Source: Bdellovibrionales bacterium (GTDB lineage: Bacteria > Bdellovibrionota > Bdellovibrionia > Bdellovibrionales > UBA1609). Taken from it: DNA of 8,321 bases. The notes below the pieces were generated by a model. That model saw only the letters and a program-made list of their open reading frames with translations. It searched no databases and was not told the origin of the DNA. A program made the position numbers and the translations under genes. The stretch spans positions 1 to 8,321 of the forward strand of contig DAIDJH010000066.1 of NCBI GenBank assembly GCA_027451425.1, written 5' to 3'. Below are positions 1 to 6,479 of this stretch, piece after piece; positions within the stretch are counted from its first letter, which is position 1, and each line of letters starts with the position of its first letter.

Positions 1-226
1 CTCCCCAACCCGATCAGCCCCTGGGTGCGCTCTCCCGCCGATCAACGCTCCAGCAAGCTCGTCTACTTGCCGATCCTGGCCGCCACTACTCAAGAAGCGC
101 TCGAGGGCAAAATCCCCGGCCAGTTGGCCACGAGCGTGACGGCGAGAACGAAAAGGGCGATAGCGCTGAATCAACTCCGTCGCATGGTGACTAGGGCAGA
201 CCAATCTTTTATAGGGGTGGTGCGCG
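1..226. other. GC-richer left flank, no recognisable gene
   Basis: The first ~190 bases are visibly richer in G and C than the neighbouring genes. Three reading frames stay open for a long way: plus frame 1 from the window edge to a TAA at 247-249, plus frame 3 from the edge to a TAG at about 193-195, and a minus frame running from an ATG at 238-240 out through the left edge. None of the translations resembles a family I recognise, and none has a convincing ribosome binding site or domain. The plus frame 1 reading has the strongest GC bias at third positions, so a partial upstream gene ending just inside the next CDS is possible. Three overlapping open frames are also what GC-rich non-coding or antisense sequence gives by chance. 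I leave it unassigned. Confidence 0.4.
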
Positions 227-1420
227 ATGTCGGCTCTCATTTATAACATTGATAAATATTCTTGCCAGGTGCTAGCGAAACGCCTCCAAGAGCTGGGATA
301 TTCCACAGTCTTGGAGGCGCGAACCCCGGCGCAATGTCAGCACTTTCTAAAACGCGAGCAAGCTAAAATTCAATTGATCGTTTATTGCTCAAACCGAAGA
401 GATAGCTTTCGCTTTCAAGTGTTCCCGCTTTTACGTTCTATCCGCGAAATGGCGGCAATTCCGTTGGTCCTTGTTTCAGAAACCTTTGCGATTCGATCCG
501 GCCCTATTGCATCACGGTCTCATGATTTGCCTCGTGCCGACTATGTATTGAACCGCCCGTTCGGTCGTCGACAGTTGCTCAAAGCCATTGTTGGCGCACA
601 CGAAAGGCGCAACCGTAAACGCGATGTCGCCGTGATTTACTCAGCTACGGAACCGATGGGGGCGCTGGAGTCGATTTATTACGATAAACTGGATACGCAT
701 TGGCACAAAATTGAATGGGCAAAAAATATTCAGGAACTTTCAACCATAATGCGAGAGCAAGATTTTCGAGTTGGAACGCTATTCATCGCACCAGACGATC
801 AAGCTTCGGTCATCGTGCCTTGGCTTTTGCGGTTTAAAAAGACTCGCTTGGGAGCAATCACCCCTGTCGCGTTTTTAAGCCGCGACCCTTCTCAAATCGA
901 AGGATTTCGAACCGTTTGCGATTTTTTTGCATCGACCGTAAGGATTGGCTCCGAAAGTAGCGATGCGGATTGGTCCAACCTATTAACGCTTGCCTCACAC
1001 CGATTGCTCGCGAAACGGAAAATTCATGATCTCGTGAAAGAGCTTCGTTCAAAGATAAAACTTGGCCAATACAAAAACGCGCACTCGGAGCTATTGAAAC
1101 TGACCTCAAAATATCCATTCAGTTGGGAGCTGATCGAAATTCTTGGGCAAACGAGTGAGAAATTGGGTCGATGGCAAGAAGCGCTGGACCAATATCAGAA
1201 AGCACTCGCGCTGAACCCGTGCGCTCCAGCCTCTCATTTGGGCCGACTGCGTCTGATACGCGGGGGCGAATTCGATATTTCACGAGACTATCAAACACAA
1301 TTTCAACTTGAGGCCTTGCACTTTTGTCCGCGACACCCACAGGTACGCGACTCCTTGATTGCTCACCAAAATCCCTCGTCAAATATGGTTTTAGAATCAC
1401 CCACTGAGTTGTCATTATGA
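227..1420 (+). CDS. Degenerate response-regulator receiver protein with C-terminal TPR
   Basis: A 397-residue soluble protein. Residues ~1-125 have the alternating beta/alpha pattern of a CheY-like receiver: a first strand ALIYNID, a strand IQLIVYC ending where the phospho-acceptor Asp normally lies, PLVLVSE with the switch Ser/Thr (S84), and YVLNRPF in place of the usual Lys-Pro-Phe. The acceptor position is Cys/Ser (C54/S55) and the invariant Lys is Arg (R110), so phosphorylation is unlikely. Residues ~133-255 may form a second, more diverged receiver-like alpha/beta domain. Residues ~299-331 are a good TPR, with W317-QEAL and the terminal ALALNP. There is no DNA-binding or enzymatic output domain, so a protein-protein adaptor role is inferred. 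The ATG is preceded by AGGGG at 213-217. The stop overlaps the next start in ATGA, implying translational coupling to the lipid synthase gene. Fold assignment is fairly sure; function is unknown. Confidence 0.75.
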   Translation: MSALIYNIDKYSCQVLAKRLQELGYSTVLEARTPAQCQHFLKREQAKIQLIVYCSNRRDSFRFQVFPLLRSIREMAAIPLVLVSETFAIRSGPIASRSHDLPRADYVLNRPFGRRQLLKAIVGAHERRNRKRDVAVIYSATEPMGALESIYYDKLDTHWHKIEWAKNIQELSTIMREQDFRVGTLFIAPDDQASVIVPWLLRFKKTRLGAITPVAFLSRDPSQIEGFRTVCDFFASTVRIGSESSDADWSNLLTLASHRLLAKRKIHDLVKELRSKIKLGQYKNAHSELLKLTSKYPFSWELIEILGQTSEKLGRWQEALDQYQKALALNPCAPASHLGRLRLIRGGEFDISRDYQTQFQLEALHFCPRHPQVRDSLIAHQNPSSNMVLESPTELSL

Positions 1421-3018
1421 TTGGGCGGGCTCTGCGCCTTCAATCAGGCGAATCCCTTTTAGACTTCTTTTCAAAATTTGCCTCGTCCGCAAACTCATAC
1501 CTAACTCTTTATCAAGAATACCATCATTTCGAGTGGAGGATTGGATCGTCCACTGCCGTTCTGTCTTACATCGACACTCCAACCGCTTGGATTGGCGCGG
1601 CCGATCCGGTTGGCCCTCAAGAATTATGGATCCCACTCATCGAAGCATTTCAGACGGCGGCAACACGTGAACAAAAAGAATTCGTGATTTTGCCCACTTC
1701 AGAATTTCTTGCAAATCAAATGGCCGAACGAGGGCATTTCGTCGCACAAATCGGCAGTGAGCCGTGGATTCGATTGAACGGTTACCGAAATAAAAGTGAT
1801 TTTATGCGCGCACTTCCGGTTGTGCGACAGATTATAAAACGCGCCGCCTTCGTCGAAGAGTTCAATCCGTCTAAGATTACAGCCGATGAGCACCTTGAAC
1901 TTGAACTACTCAATAAAAAATGGCTAGATGCGAAAAATTCGATCCCGCTCGGTTTTCTGAACCGACTTGACCCTTGGGCACTAATGAAATTCAAAAAATA
2001 TTTTCGGCTCAAGTGTGAAGGGCAAACGTACGGATATTTGGCGGCGGTGCCAATTCCGATGCAAAACGCCTGGTACCTCGTCGATCTGATTCGAGATCCA
2101 GAGGCGCCTCACGGCACGACCGAACTTCTAGTGATCGAGGCCATGTCACATCTTCAGCAATTCGGAGCAGCCGCCGTTACCCTTGGCATGGCCCCTCTGT
2201 CACCCGTGAGTGAACAAGAATATGCCCGACATCCAAAGCTTTACTCAATTCTTTCTTTTGCATATAGAAACGGCAATTTGTTTTATGGGTTTAAATCCCT
2301 GCGTGCTTACAAAGAGAAATTCCAGCCCGACGAGTGGCGCCCCGTGTACATTGTTGGAGGTGCACAGCTAAGTTGGAGGGCCTGGTACGGACTGTTCCGC
2401 GCGATTTATCCGCAGGGTTTTTTCAAAATGACCTTGGCTTCGTTACTTCACCAGGCAAAGCACCTGTCCTTGCACCCGGCTTTTCAAAGCCTGCTTTCTC
2501 AAGAGTTTTTGACGCTCCCTTTTCCGGATGACGGGGCTGAGCTTGTTATCCGACTGAAGGCCACATTATCGCTTATCGCGATCAACATCTTAACGATGCT
2601 ATTGCCTGGCGTATTGCACCGAAATTTATCACACCTGTTATTTAATTCCGCGCTGCTATTTTTGGGAGTCGGGCTTATCGAAATTCTCGCCGGCTCGGTG
2701 GTCGCCTGCGCCTCTTATTTGGCGGCATTCGCTTTTACGAACATTTTCACCTTTTTGGTGATCTCCCCATCTCTACACTTGTTCCACCCCGGCATTTTGC
2801 GTTCATTTTTACATCAAGTCGATTTTGGCAATTCGCTCGAGGGCGTATTGGGTTGCATCGGAGCAATGGCTTACATCTCAAAATATCCACGTGCAATAGC
2901 GGGAACTGTCATCGCCGCGTCCGCAATTGGTTGTATTGTCACCCGATCCGCCATGCAACTTAACCATATCGTTGCCTTCATAATCGGTTACTTAGTCGCA
3001 AGTTATATCATTAACTAA
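1417..3018 (+). CDS. MprF-type aminoacyl-phosphatidylglycerol synthase domain fused to a rhomboid-like membrane domain
   Basis: 533 residues in two parts. Residues ~1-315 match the C-terminal synthase domain of MprF (DUF2156/LPG_synthase_C, tandem GNAT fold). An early GAADPVGP segment (60-67) corresponds to the family GDPxGP motif. YLVDLIRD followed by the HGTTELL stretch lies at ~220-238, and FYGFKSLRAYKEKF-P-WRPVYIV at ~289-313. In known relatives this domain transfers an amino acid from aminoacyl-tRNA to phosphatidylglycerol, changing membrane charge. MprF's usual N-terminal flippase is absent. Instead residues ~378-533 form about six membrane segments with a rhomboid pattern: H406-LLF-N410 (HxxxN), G471-N-S473 (GxS), and H517 with small residues at +3 and +7. 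Catalytic Ser and His are therefore both available, though the Gly after Ser is Leu. The domain looks closer to the rhomboid-like families with a D-x-G-x-S motif than to GlpG. The start overlaps the previous stop (ATGA). Synthase assignment is strong, rhomboid fold likely, proteolysis unproven. Confidence 0.82.
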   Translation: MIGRALRLQSGESLLDFFSKFASSANSYLTLYQEYHHFEWRIGSSTAVLSYIDTPTAWIGAADPVGPQELWIPLIEAFQTAATREQKEFVILPTSEFLANQMAERGHFVAQIGSEPWIRLNGYRNKSDFMRALPVVRQIIKRAAFVEEFNPSKITADEHLELELLNKKWLDAKNSIPLGFLNRLDPWALMKFKKYFRLKCEGQTYGYLAAVPIPMQNAWYLVDLIRDPEAPHGTTELLVIEAMSHLQQFGAAAVTLGMAPLSPVSEQEYARHPKLYSILSFAYRNGNLFYGFKSLRAYKEKFQPDEWRPVYIVGGAQLSWRAWYGLFRAIYPQGFFKMTLASLLHQAKHLSLHPAFQSLLSQEFLTLPFPDDGAELVIRLKATLSLIAINILTMLLPGVLHRNLSHLLFNSALLFLGVGLIEILAGSVVACASYLAAFAFTNIFTFLVISPSLHLFHPGILRSFLHQVDFGNSLEGVLGCIGAMAYISKYPRAIAGTVIAASAIGCIVTRSAMQLNHIVAFIIGYLVASYIIN

Positions 3019-3057
3019 CAACTGTACGCTTGTGCCCCGACCGCCCAACAAGACCCA

Positions 3058-3072
3058 TTGAGGGTGCCTCAA
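3058..3072. repeat. Perfect 6-bp inverted repeat at a convergent gene junction
   Basis: TTGAGG-GTG-CCTCAA is a perfect 6-bp stem with a 3-base loop. It lies between the end of the synthase gene and the end of the hibernation-factor gene, and includes that gene's stop codon. Neither strand has a run of T after the stem, so it is not a standard intrinsic terminator. It may still be a weak stem-loop protecting the 3' ends of both messages. The arrangement is a sequence fact; the role is a guess. Confidence 0.4.
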
Positions 3073-3416
3073 ACATGTTTCTCTTTTACCCAATGCCTAC
3101 GTTCACGCACAAAATCTTCAAGTCGGCGCTTGGCTGCATCAAAGGCATCACGAATGGCGACATAAACGTCTTCATGCGCGCTATTTTTTTCTGGCTCGGT
3201 CGAAACATAAATATCTCCGCCCGGGACATGCAAACCCACTTGAACATGATAGATCTTCCCTTGGTGGCGATGATGGTGTGGAGCTGATACAACAACACGA
3301 CAGGACATGATTCGATCGTAGAAATTGCCGAGTTTTTCGGCGTGATCCCAAATGCTATTCCATATAAAATCCGACCGATCCATACCCAGAAATTCAATGT
3401 CGAGAGGGAAGTTCAT
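3069..3416 (-). CDS. hpf: Ribosome hibernation promoting factor (HPF/RaiA family)
   Basis: 115 residues with the single-domain HPF/RaiA (ribosomal S30AE, 'sigma-54 modulation') pattern. The N-terminal strand is PLDIEFLGMDRS, then helix ~17-31, then MSCRVVVSAP (37-46) followed by a His/Arg-rich turn HHHRH (47-51). IYHVQVGLHVPGGDIYV (55-71) comes next, and the conserved helix HEDVYVAIRDAFDAAKRRLE (81-100) closes the domain. Family members bind the 30S subunit near the decoding centre and hold ribosomes inactive in stationary phase or starvation. The protein has no long C-terminal dimerisation domain, so it is the short form. The ATG follows AGGAGG (minus strand of 3421-3426), an excellent Shine-Dalgarno that fixes the start. 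A near-perfect sigma-54 promoter lies 70-85 bp upstream, suggesting expression under nitrogen, envelope or starvation signals through an enhancer-binding protein. Whether it is closer to RaiA or HPF cannot be settled here. Confidence 0.9.
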   Translation of the reverse strand: MNFPLDIEFLGMDRSDFIWNSIWDHAEKLGNFYDRIMSCRVVVSAPHHHRHQGKIYHVQVGLHVPGGDIYVSTEPEKNSAHEDVYVAIRDAFDAAKRRLEDFVRERRHWVKEKHV

Positions 3417-3428
3417 CAGGCCTCCTGA

Positions 3429-3444
3429 AACAATCGCCGTGCCA
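3429..3444 (-). promoter_or_regulatory. Second sigma-54-like element overlapping the hpf leader
   Basis: A second TGGCACG on the minus strand (3444-3438) is followed, at exactly the sigma-54 spacing, by TTGTT (3433-3429). The -24 half is better than that of the upstream element, but the -12 GC is GT. A transcript from it would start near 3418, downstream of the Shine-Dalgarno at 3421-3426, so it could not give a normally translated hpf message. It may be a cryptic or decoy RpoN site, or coincidence. Confidence 0.25.
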
Positions 3445-3449
3445 GATAA

Positions 3450-3493
3450 CAGTTGCGATATTAAGCTGTTGCGATATTTTATTGATGCAACTG
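3450..3493. repeat. Tandem direct repeat plus flanking inverted repeat in divergent regulatory region
   Basis: GTTGCGATATT occurs twice, at 3452-3462 and 3468-3478, with a 16-base period. The block is bracketed by a perfect 7-bp inverted repeat, CAGTTGC at 3450-3456 and GCAACTG at 3487-3493. The right arm covers the -12 box of the sigma-54 promoter, and the second direct repeat covers its predicted start site. This placement suits an operator for the hibernation-factor gene or a structured leader. The repeats are directly visible; the regulator, if any, is unknown. Confidence 0.5.
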
Positions 3494-3502
3494 ATGTGCC
3501 AG
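3486..3502 (-). promoter_or_regulatory. Sigma-54 (RpoN) -24/-12 promoter for the hibernation factor
   Basis: On the minus strand the sequence reads CTGGCAC, then ATCAG, then TTGCA. This matches the RpoN consensus YTGGCACG-N4-TTGCW at every strongly conserved position: GG at 3500-3499 and GC at 3488-3487, separated by the required 10 bases. Only the seventh consensus base (G) differs. Transcription would start near 3475, giving a leader of about 59 bases before the ATG at 3416. The downstream gene belongs to a family historically named for its link to rpoN. No enhancer site was identified; it would be expected further upstream, inside or before the divergent gene. Confidence 0.62.
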
Positions 3503-3549
3503 CGTGAGAGTTATTCTAAATCTTTTCAACGCCTTCTTGTGGGGTATTC

Positions 3550-4212
3550 GTGTCAAATATGAACTGGATAAAAAGGCCTGTGCTGTTATTTGCAATATTC
3601 GCGATCCCCACCAAAACGTTAACTGGTTGGCAGATCGAGAAATTCACGCATATCAAACCCAATTCGGTGAGCGCGAGTCAAAATGGCCTGACCGTTGAAG
3701 TGAATAGCTCCGCCAGCCCCTTGATCTACAAGTTGGCCACCCCTTTGCTCATCTCGGGATTTCAAATTTCAGGTGAGTTCAAAGGCTTGCCGCATTTTTC
3801 TGATGTTTCAAAACAAGGTCGGAAAGGTTTTGACGACTACGCTTTGCGCGTCGGTTTTATTGTGCCCGGCTCAAAACGTTTAAGCGGAATAAAAAAGTTT
3901 TTCGCCGCCGCTTGGGTCAAACACCTTTACAGTGAACTTCCAGCCGGAGCAGGGCTTGATCATATTCAATTTTTCGATGTCACGCAAAACCTTGAGCAAC
4001 TCGGACAGGAGCACACCAGTCCGTCTTCAAATTTAATTCACGAAAACGTTTTTGCCGATGTTACAGCTCCAGGGCCATTTTTTTATAAATATAAATTATC
4101 TGCTCCTTTAAAATCCGCAGCCGTTTGGATCAGTATCGACGGCGACGATACGAAATCGAAGTATACGGTGGTTATAAACCAGATCAAACTTGACGGGGCA
4201 AACGTCGAGTGA
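3550..4212 (+). CDS. Probable exported protein, DUF3047-like
   Basis: 220 residues. The N-terminus (MSNMNWIKRP, then the hydrophobic VLLFAIFAIP, then TKTLTG) looks like a Sec signal peptide or a single membrane anchor, though the hydrophobic core is short. The remainder is beta-rich. FDDYALRVGFIV (94-105) resembles the D-D-x-x-x-R motif of DUF3047, and the preceding LATPLLISGFQISGEFKG occupies the place of that family's hydrophobic strand pair; the family's function is not known. The GTG start is favoured because GGGG at 3541-3544 lies at the right distance; the ATG at 3559 would have a 14-base spacing. It is divergent from the hibernation-factor gene. Its last 29 bases overlap, on the opposite strand, the end of the CREST-family gene. 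Being a real gene is likely; family assignment is moderate to low. Confidence 0.6.
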   Translation: MSNMNWIKRPVLLFAIFAIPTKTLTGWQIEKFTHIKPNSVSASQNGLTVEVNSSASPLIYKLATPLLISGFQISGEFKGLPHFSDVSKQGRKGFDDYALRVGFIVPGSKRLSGIKKFFAAAWVKHLYSELPAGAGLDHIQFFDVTQNLEQLGQEHTSPSSNLIHENVFADVTAPGPFFYKYKLSAPLKSAAVWISIDGDDTKSKYTVVINQIKLDGANVE

Positions 4213-4876
4213 CCAATTGCGCGTAGTGATTGGCCAGAAAATACATGCTGACCGCGCTCAATATGTGCCACACGGAATGCATTTGAAAATAATGGGAATG
4301 AATGCAAACAGCCTTCGTTATATCGAGAGCAAAAAATAAAAACCCCACTCCGAATATGCCAAGGCACCACATAAGATCGCGGTACTGCGGCATTCTGTCC
4401 TTAAAAAAGCAGGTGATTTCTAAAAACAAATAAAAAGCAGCTAAGATTTCAACCGTCAGCACACCCAAAGTCCCAAATGTGGCGTAGTGCCACGACGATA
4501 CTAAAATTATTGTTCCCGCTATAAACATTCGCTTTCGAATAGTCAGCGGCCAAAGTCTGCTGAAATTAAGCGAAATGAGATATGCGAAAAAAACAAACTG
4601 AGCGGCAAAATCAAAAAAGAAGAAAAAGCGCGTGAACGAACCGTGCCCCAAAACCGAAGCCACACCAATGATCGCCGCCATAATGCTAAATTCCAAATCG
4701 AATTTTTGACCTTTAACCAAATAGCGCCGATATAACACCGCCGCCGCTATCAAATAGGCGATACTTGAATACGTATTCAACGGTTCTCGAATAATGGAGC
4801 ATCGAAGCGGTTCACAGCTTGTAAAATTTGGCAGTTCAAAGTGCGACCATGGGCAAATTGGACTATGAAAAGCCAT
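4184..4876 (-). CDS. CREST-superfamily (ceramidase-like) membrane protein
   Basis: 230 residues with about seven membrane helices. The family signature is visible: TSCEPLRCSIIREPLNTYSS (19-38) has the Cys-Glu and E-x-x-N-T-x-S elements of alkaline ceramidases, GHGS (77-80) carries the conserved Ser, and ALDITKAVC is followed by H200-SVW-H204 at the C-terminal zinc site. Family members are metal-dependent membrane hydrolases acting mostly on lipid amides. The position four residues after S80, normally the first zinc His, is Phe (F84) inside a run RFFFFFDF, and the usual Asp further along that helix is also hard to place. D89 or H78 may substitute, or the enzyme may be inactive. It starts 3 bases after the transporter stop, with GGAG supplied by the end of that gene, so it is the third gene of the efflux operon. 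Superfamily membership is good; substrate unknown. Confidence 0.72.
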   Translation of the reverse strand: MAFHSPICPWSHFELPNFTSCEPLRCSIIREPLNTYSSIAYLIAAAVLYRRYLVKGQKFDLEFSIMAAIIGVASVLGHGSFTRFFFFFDFAAQFVFFAYLISLNFSRLWPLTIRKRMFIAGTIILVSSWHYATFGTLGVLTVEILAAFYLFLEITCFFKDRMPQYRDLMWCLGIFGVGFLFFALDITKAVCIHSHYFQMHSVWHILSAVSMYFLANHYAQLVTRRLPRQV

Positions 4877-4879
4877 CGC

Positions 4880-6472
4880 TCACTCCAAGATGGTGGGTTC
4901 GTCGGCAATTTTGGCGCCGACCGCACCGGCGTGCGCCGAACGCGCCGGTAGCAAGAATGCGAAAATAATCGTGAAAACGACAATGATTCCGCCCACAACA
5001 AACGAGTCTTGATATCCGGCAACGGACCCCGTTGCTATTACATGTTTGACAAGCATCGCTCGTACAACCGCAAAACTTTCAGCAGGAGAATAGCCCATGC
5101 GCACGGCACGATAATAAATTTCACCCATCGCACGCTTGACGGCGGGTTGATCGGCATTGAGCGCCGAATCGATAGCCAGAAGATGAAACTTTGTTCGAAT
5201 GCTAAGAGTGGTGCCAAGTATCGCAATACCGATTGAACCTGCCACTTGCTGAATAAGATTCAAAATGACCGACGCCTGACCGGTCTGAGATTTGGGAACT
5301 GAATTGAGCGCGATTGCCATAACCGGGGCGACAAGAAGCCCAATTCCAACTCCTCGAATAATCGTCGGAGAAATGACACCCCAAACGGATGTGTTCACAC
5401 CTATGGTTCGATAAGAAAACATAAACCACGCCACACCCAAAAGCCCCGCGATCGAAGTCGCGCGAACGCCAAATTTATCACTTAATTTCGGAGCGAGCGG
5501 CATCATGAATCCAATGATGATCGCACCTGGTAACAGCACAAGTCCGCTTTGAATTTCGTCAAGCCCCATAAAAATCTGCATAAAAAGCGGGAGCAAAAAA
5601 GTTCCACCGAAAAGCCCCACCGAACGCCCTGCCGTAACAAGTATTGAGGAACTAAAAATTTTGTTTTGAAATATCCTAAGATCGAGAATCGGGTGTTTGA
5701 TCTGGGATTCAACTGTCAGAAATCCGATCAAACTCAAAATCGCAATCGCCGCGCAGGTTGTAATATAAATCGAAGTCCACCCCTCGCGATCACCTTTATT
5801 GAGGGCCAGTAAAAATGAGACAAGAAATGCCGCCAAAAATACAAAACCAAAAAAATCAAATGGGCGCCGGCTGATGTCTTCACTCTTGTCTTTTCGAATT
5901 AAAATCGCAGCTAAAATCGTGGCTATAATCCCGATAGGCAGATTCACCATGAAAATCGCTCGCCAACTAATGTGATAAGTGAGGTAGCCGCCAAGAGTAG
6001 GGCCAATAGCCGGGCCAACGATCACCCCCACTCCCCAATAAGATAGAGCCCTTGCTCGTTCATGCGGTTCAAACACATCGGAAATCATAGCCATGGCGGT
6101 TGGGTTGATCGCTCCACCGCCAATCGCTTGAAGAACACGCGCAAATATCAAACTGGGCAAGTTCCACGCCAGGCCACAAAGGACGGAGCCAAAAGTGAAC
6201 ACAGCAAGGCTCGCGACGAAAAGGCGTTTGTTACCGATTTGATCGCGCATCCAGCCGGTGAGCGAAATCAGACTCGCAAAGGTCAGCATGTAGCCCGTCA
6301 CGACCCATTCTATCTGATCAACAGAAGCGCCAAAATCCGCCATGATGGAGGGGAGCGAGACGTTCACAATACTCGCGTCAAGGGTCGCCATGAACGAACC
6401 CAAGAGTATGACTGAGAGAAGAAGCCACTTGTAAGTGGCGTCGTCGTCTTGCCTCGCCGCGATTGTAACCAC
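4880..6472 (-). CDS. emrB: DHA2-family drug/H+ antiporter (EmrB/QacA type, MFS)
   Basis: 530 residues, the usual length for 14-TM DHA2 transporters. Motifs seen in order are LDASIVNVSLPSI (31-43, the family-specific TM1 motif with D32), GWMRDQIGNKR (73-83, MFS motif A in the TM2-3 loop), LIFARVLQAIGGG (108-120, motif B with R112), and the antiporter motif C GVGVIVGPAIGPTLGG (147-162). In EmrAB systems this inner-membrane protein exports hydrophobic compounds using the proton gradient and works with a periplasmic adaptor and a TolC-type channel. The start is a GTG seven bases after the adaptor gene's stop; GAGG in the last codons of that gene is a possible ribosome binding site. Operon order is adaptor, transporter, CREST protein. 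The natural substrate cannot be told from sequence. The symbol reflects family resemblance, not proven orthology. Confidence 0.92.
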   Translation of the reverse strand: MVTIAARQDDDATYKWLLLSVILLGSFMATLDASIVNVSLPSIMADFGASVDQIEWVVTGYMLTFASLISLTGWMRDQIGNKRLFVASLAVFTFGSVLCGLAWNLPSLIFARVLQAIGGGAINPTAMAMISDVFEPHERARALSYWGVGVIVGPAIGPTLGGYLTYHISWRAIFMVNLPIGIIATILAAILIRKDKSEDISRRPFDFFGFVFLAAFLVSFLLALNKGDREGWTSIYITTCAAIAILSLIGFLTVESQIKHPILDLRIFQNKIFSSSILVTAGRSVGLFGGTFLLPLFMQIFMGLDEIQSGLVLLPGAIIIGFMMPLAPKLSDKFGVRATSIAGLLGVAWFMFSYRTIGVNTSVWGVISPTIIRGVGIGLLVAPVMAIALNSVPKSQTGQASVILNLIQQVAGSIGIAILGTTLSIRTKFHLLAIDSALNADQPAVKRAMGEIYYRAVRMGYSPAESFAVVRAMLVKHVIATGSVAGYQDSFVVGGIIVVFTIIFAFLLPARSAHAGAVGAKIADEPTILE

Positions 6473-6479
6473 GGCTTAT

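Noticed and set aside
222..240. Similarity to the 23S rRNA phrase CGATGTCGGCTC
   Set aside because: Short chance match; flanking sequence does not resemble 23S rRNA and the ATG opens a long CDS.
701..720. Another TGGCAC as a sigma-54 element
   Set aside because: Inside a CDS and without a TTGC at the required spacing.
858..1118. Minus-strand open frames inside the receiver/TPR gene (also 1119-1415 and 1415-1636)
   Set aside because: They lie antisense to well-supported coding sequence and have no recognisable domain or ribosome binding site.
3030..3287. Plus-strand open frame over the hibernation factor
   Set aside because: Antisense to a strongly recognised HPF/RaiA gene; no domain match.
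6062..6415. 117-codon plus-strand frame over the transporter
   Set aside because: Highly basic, low-hydrophobicity translation opposite conserved MFS motifs; typical antisense shadow.
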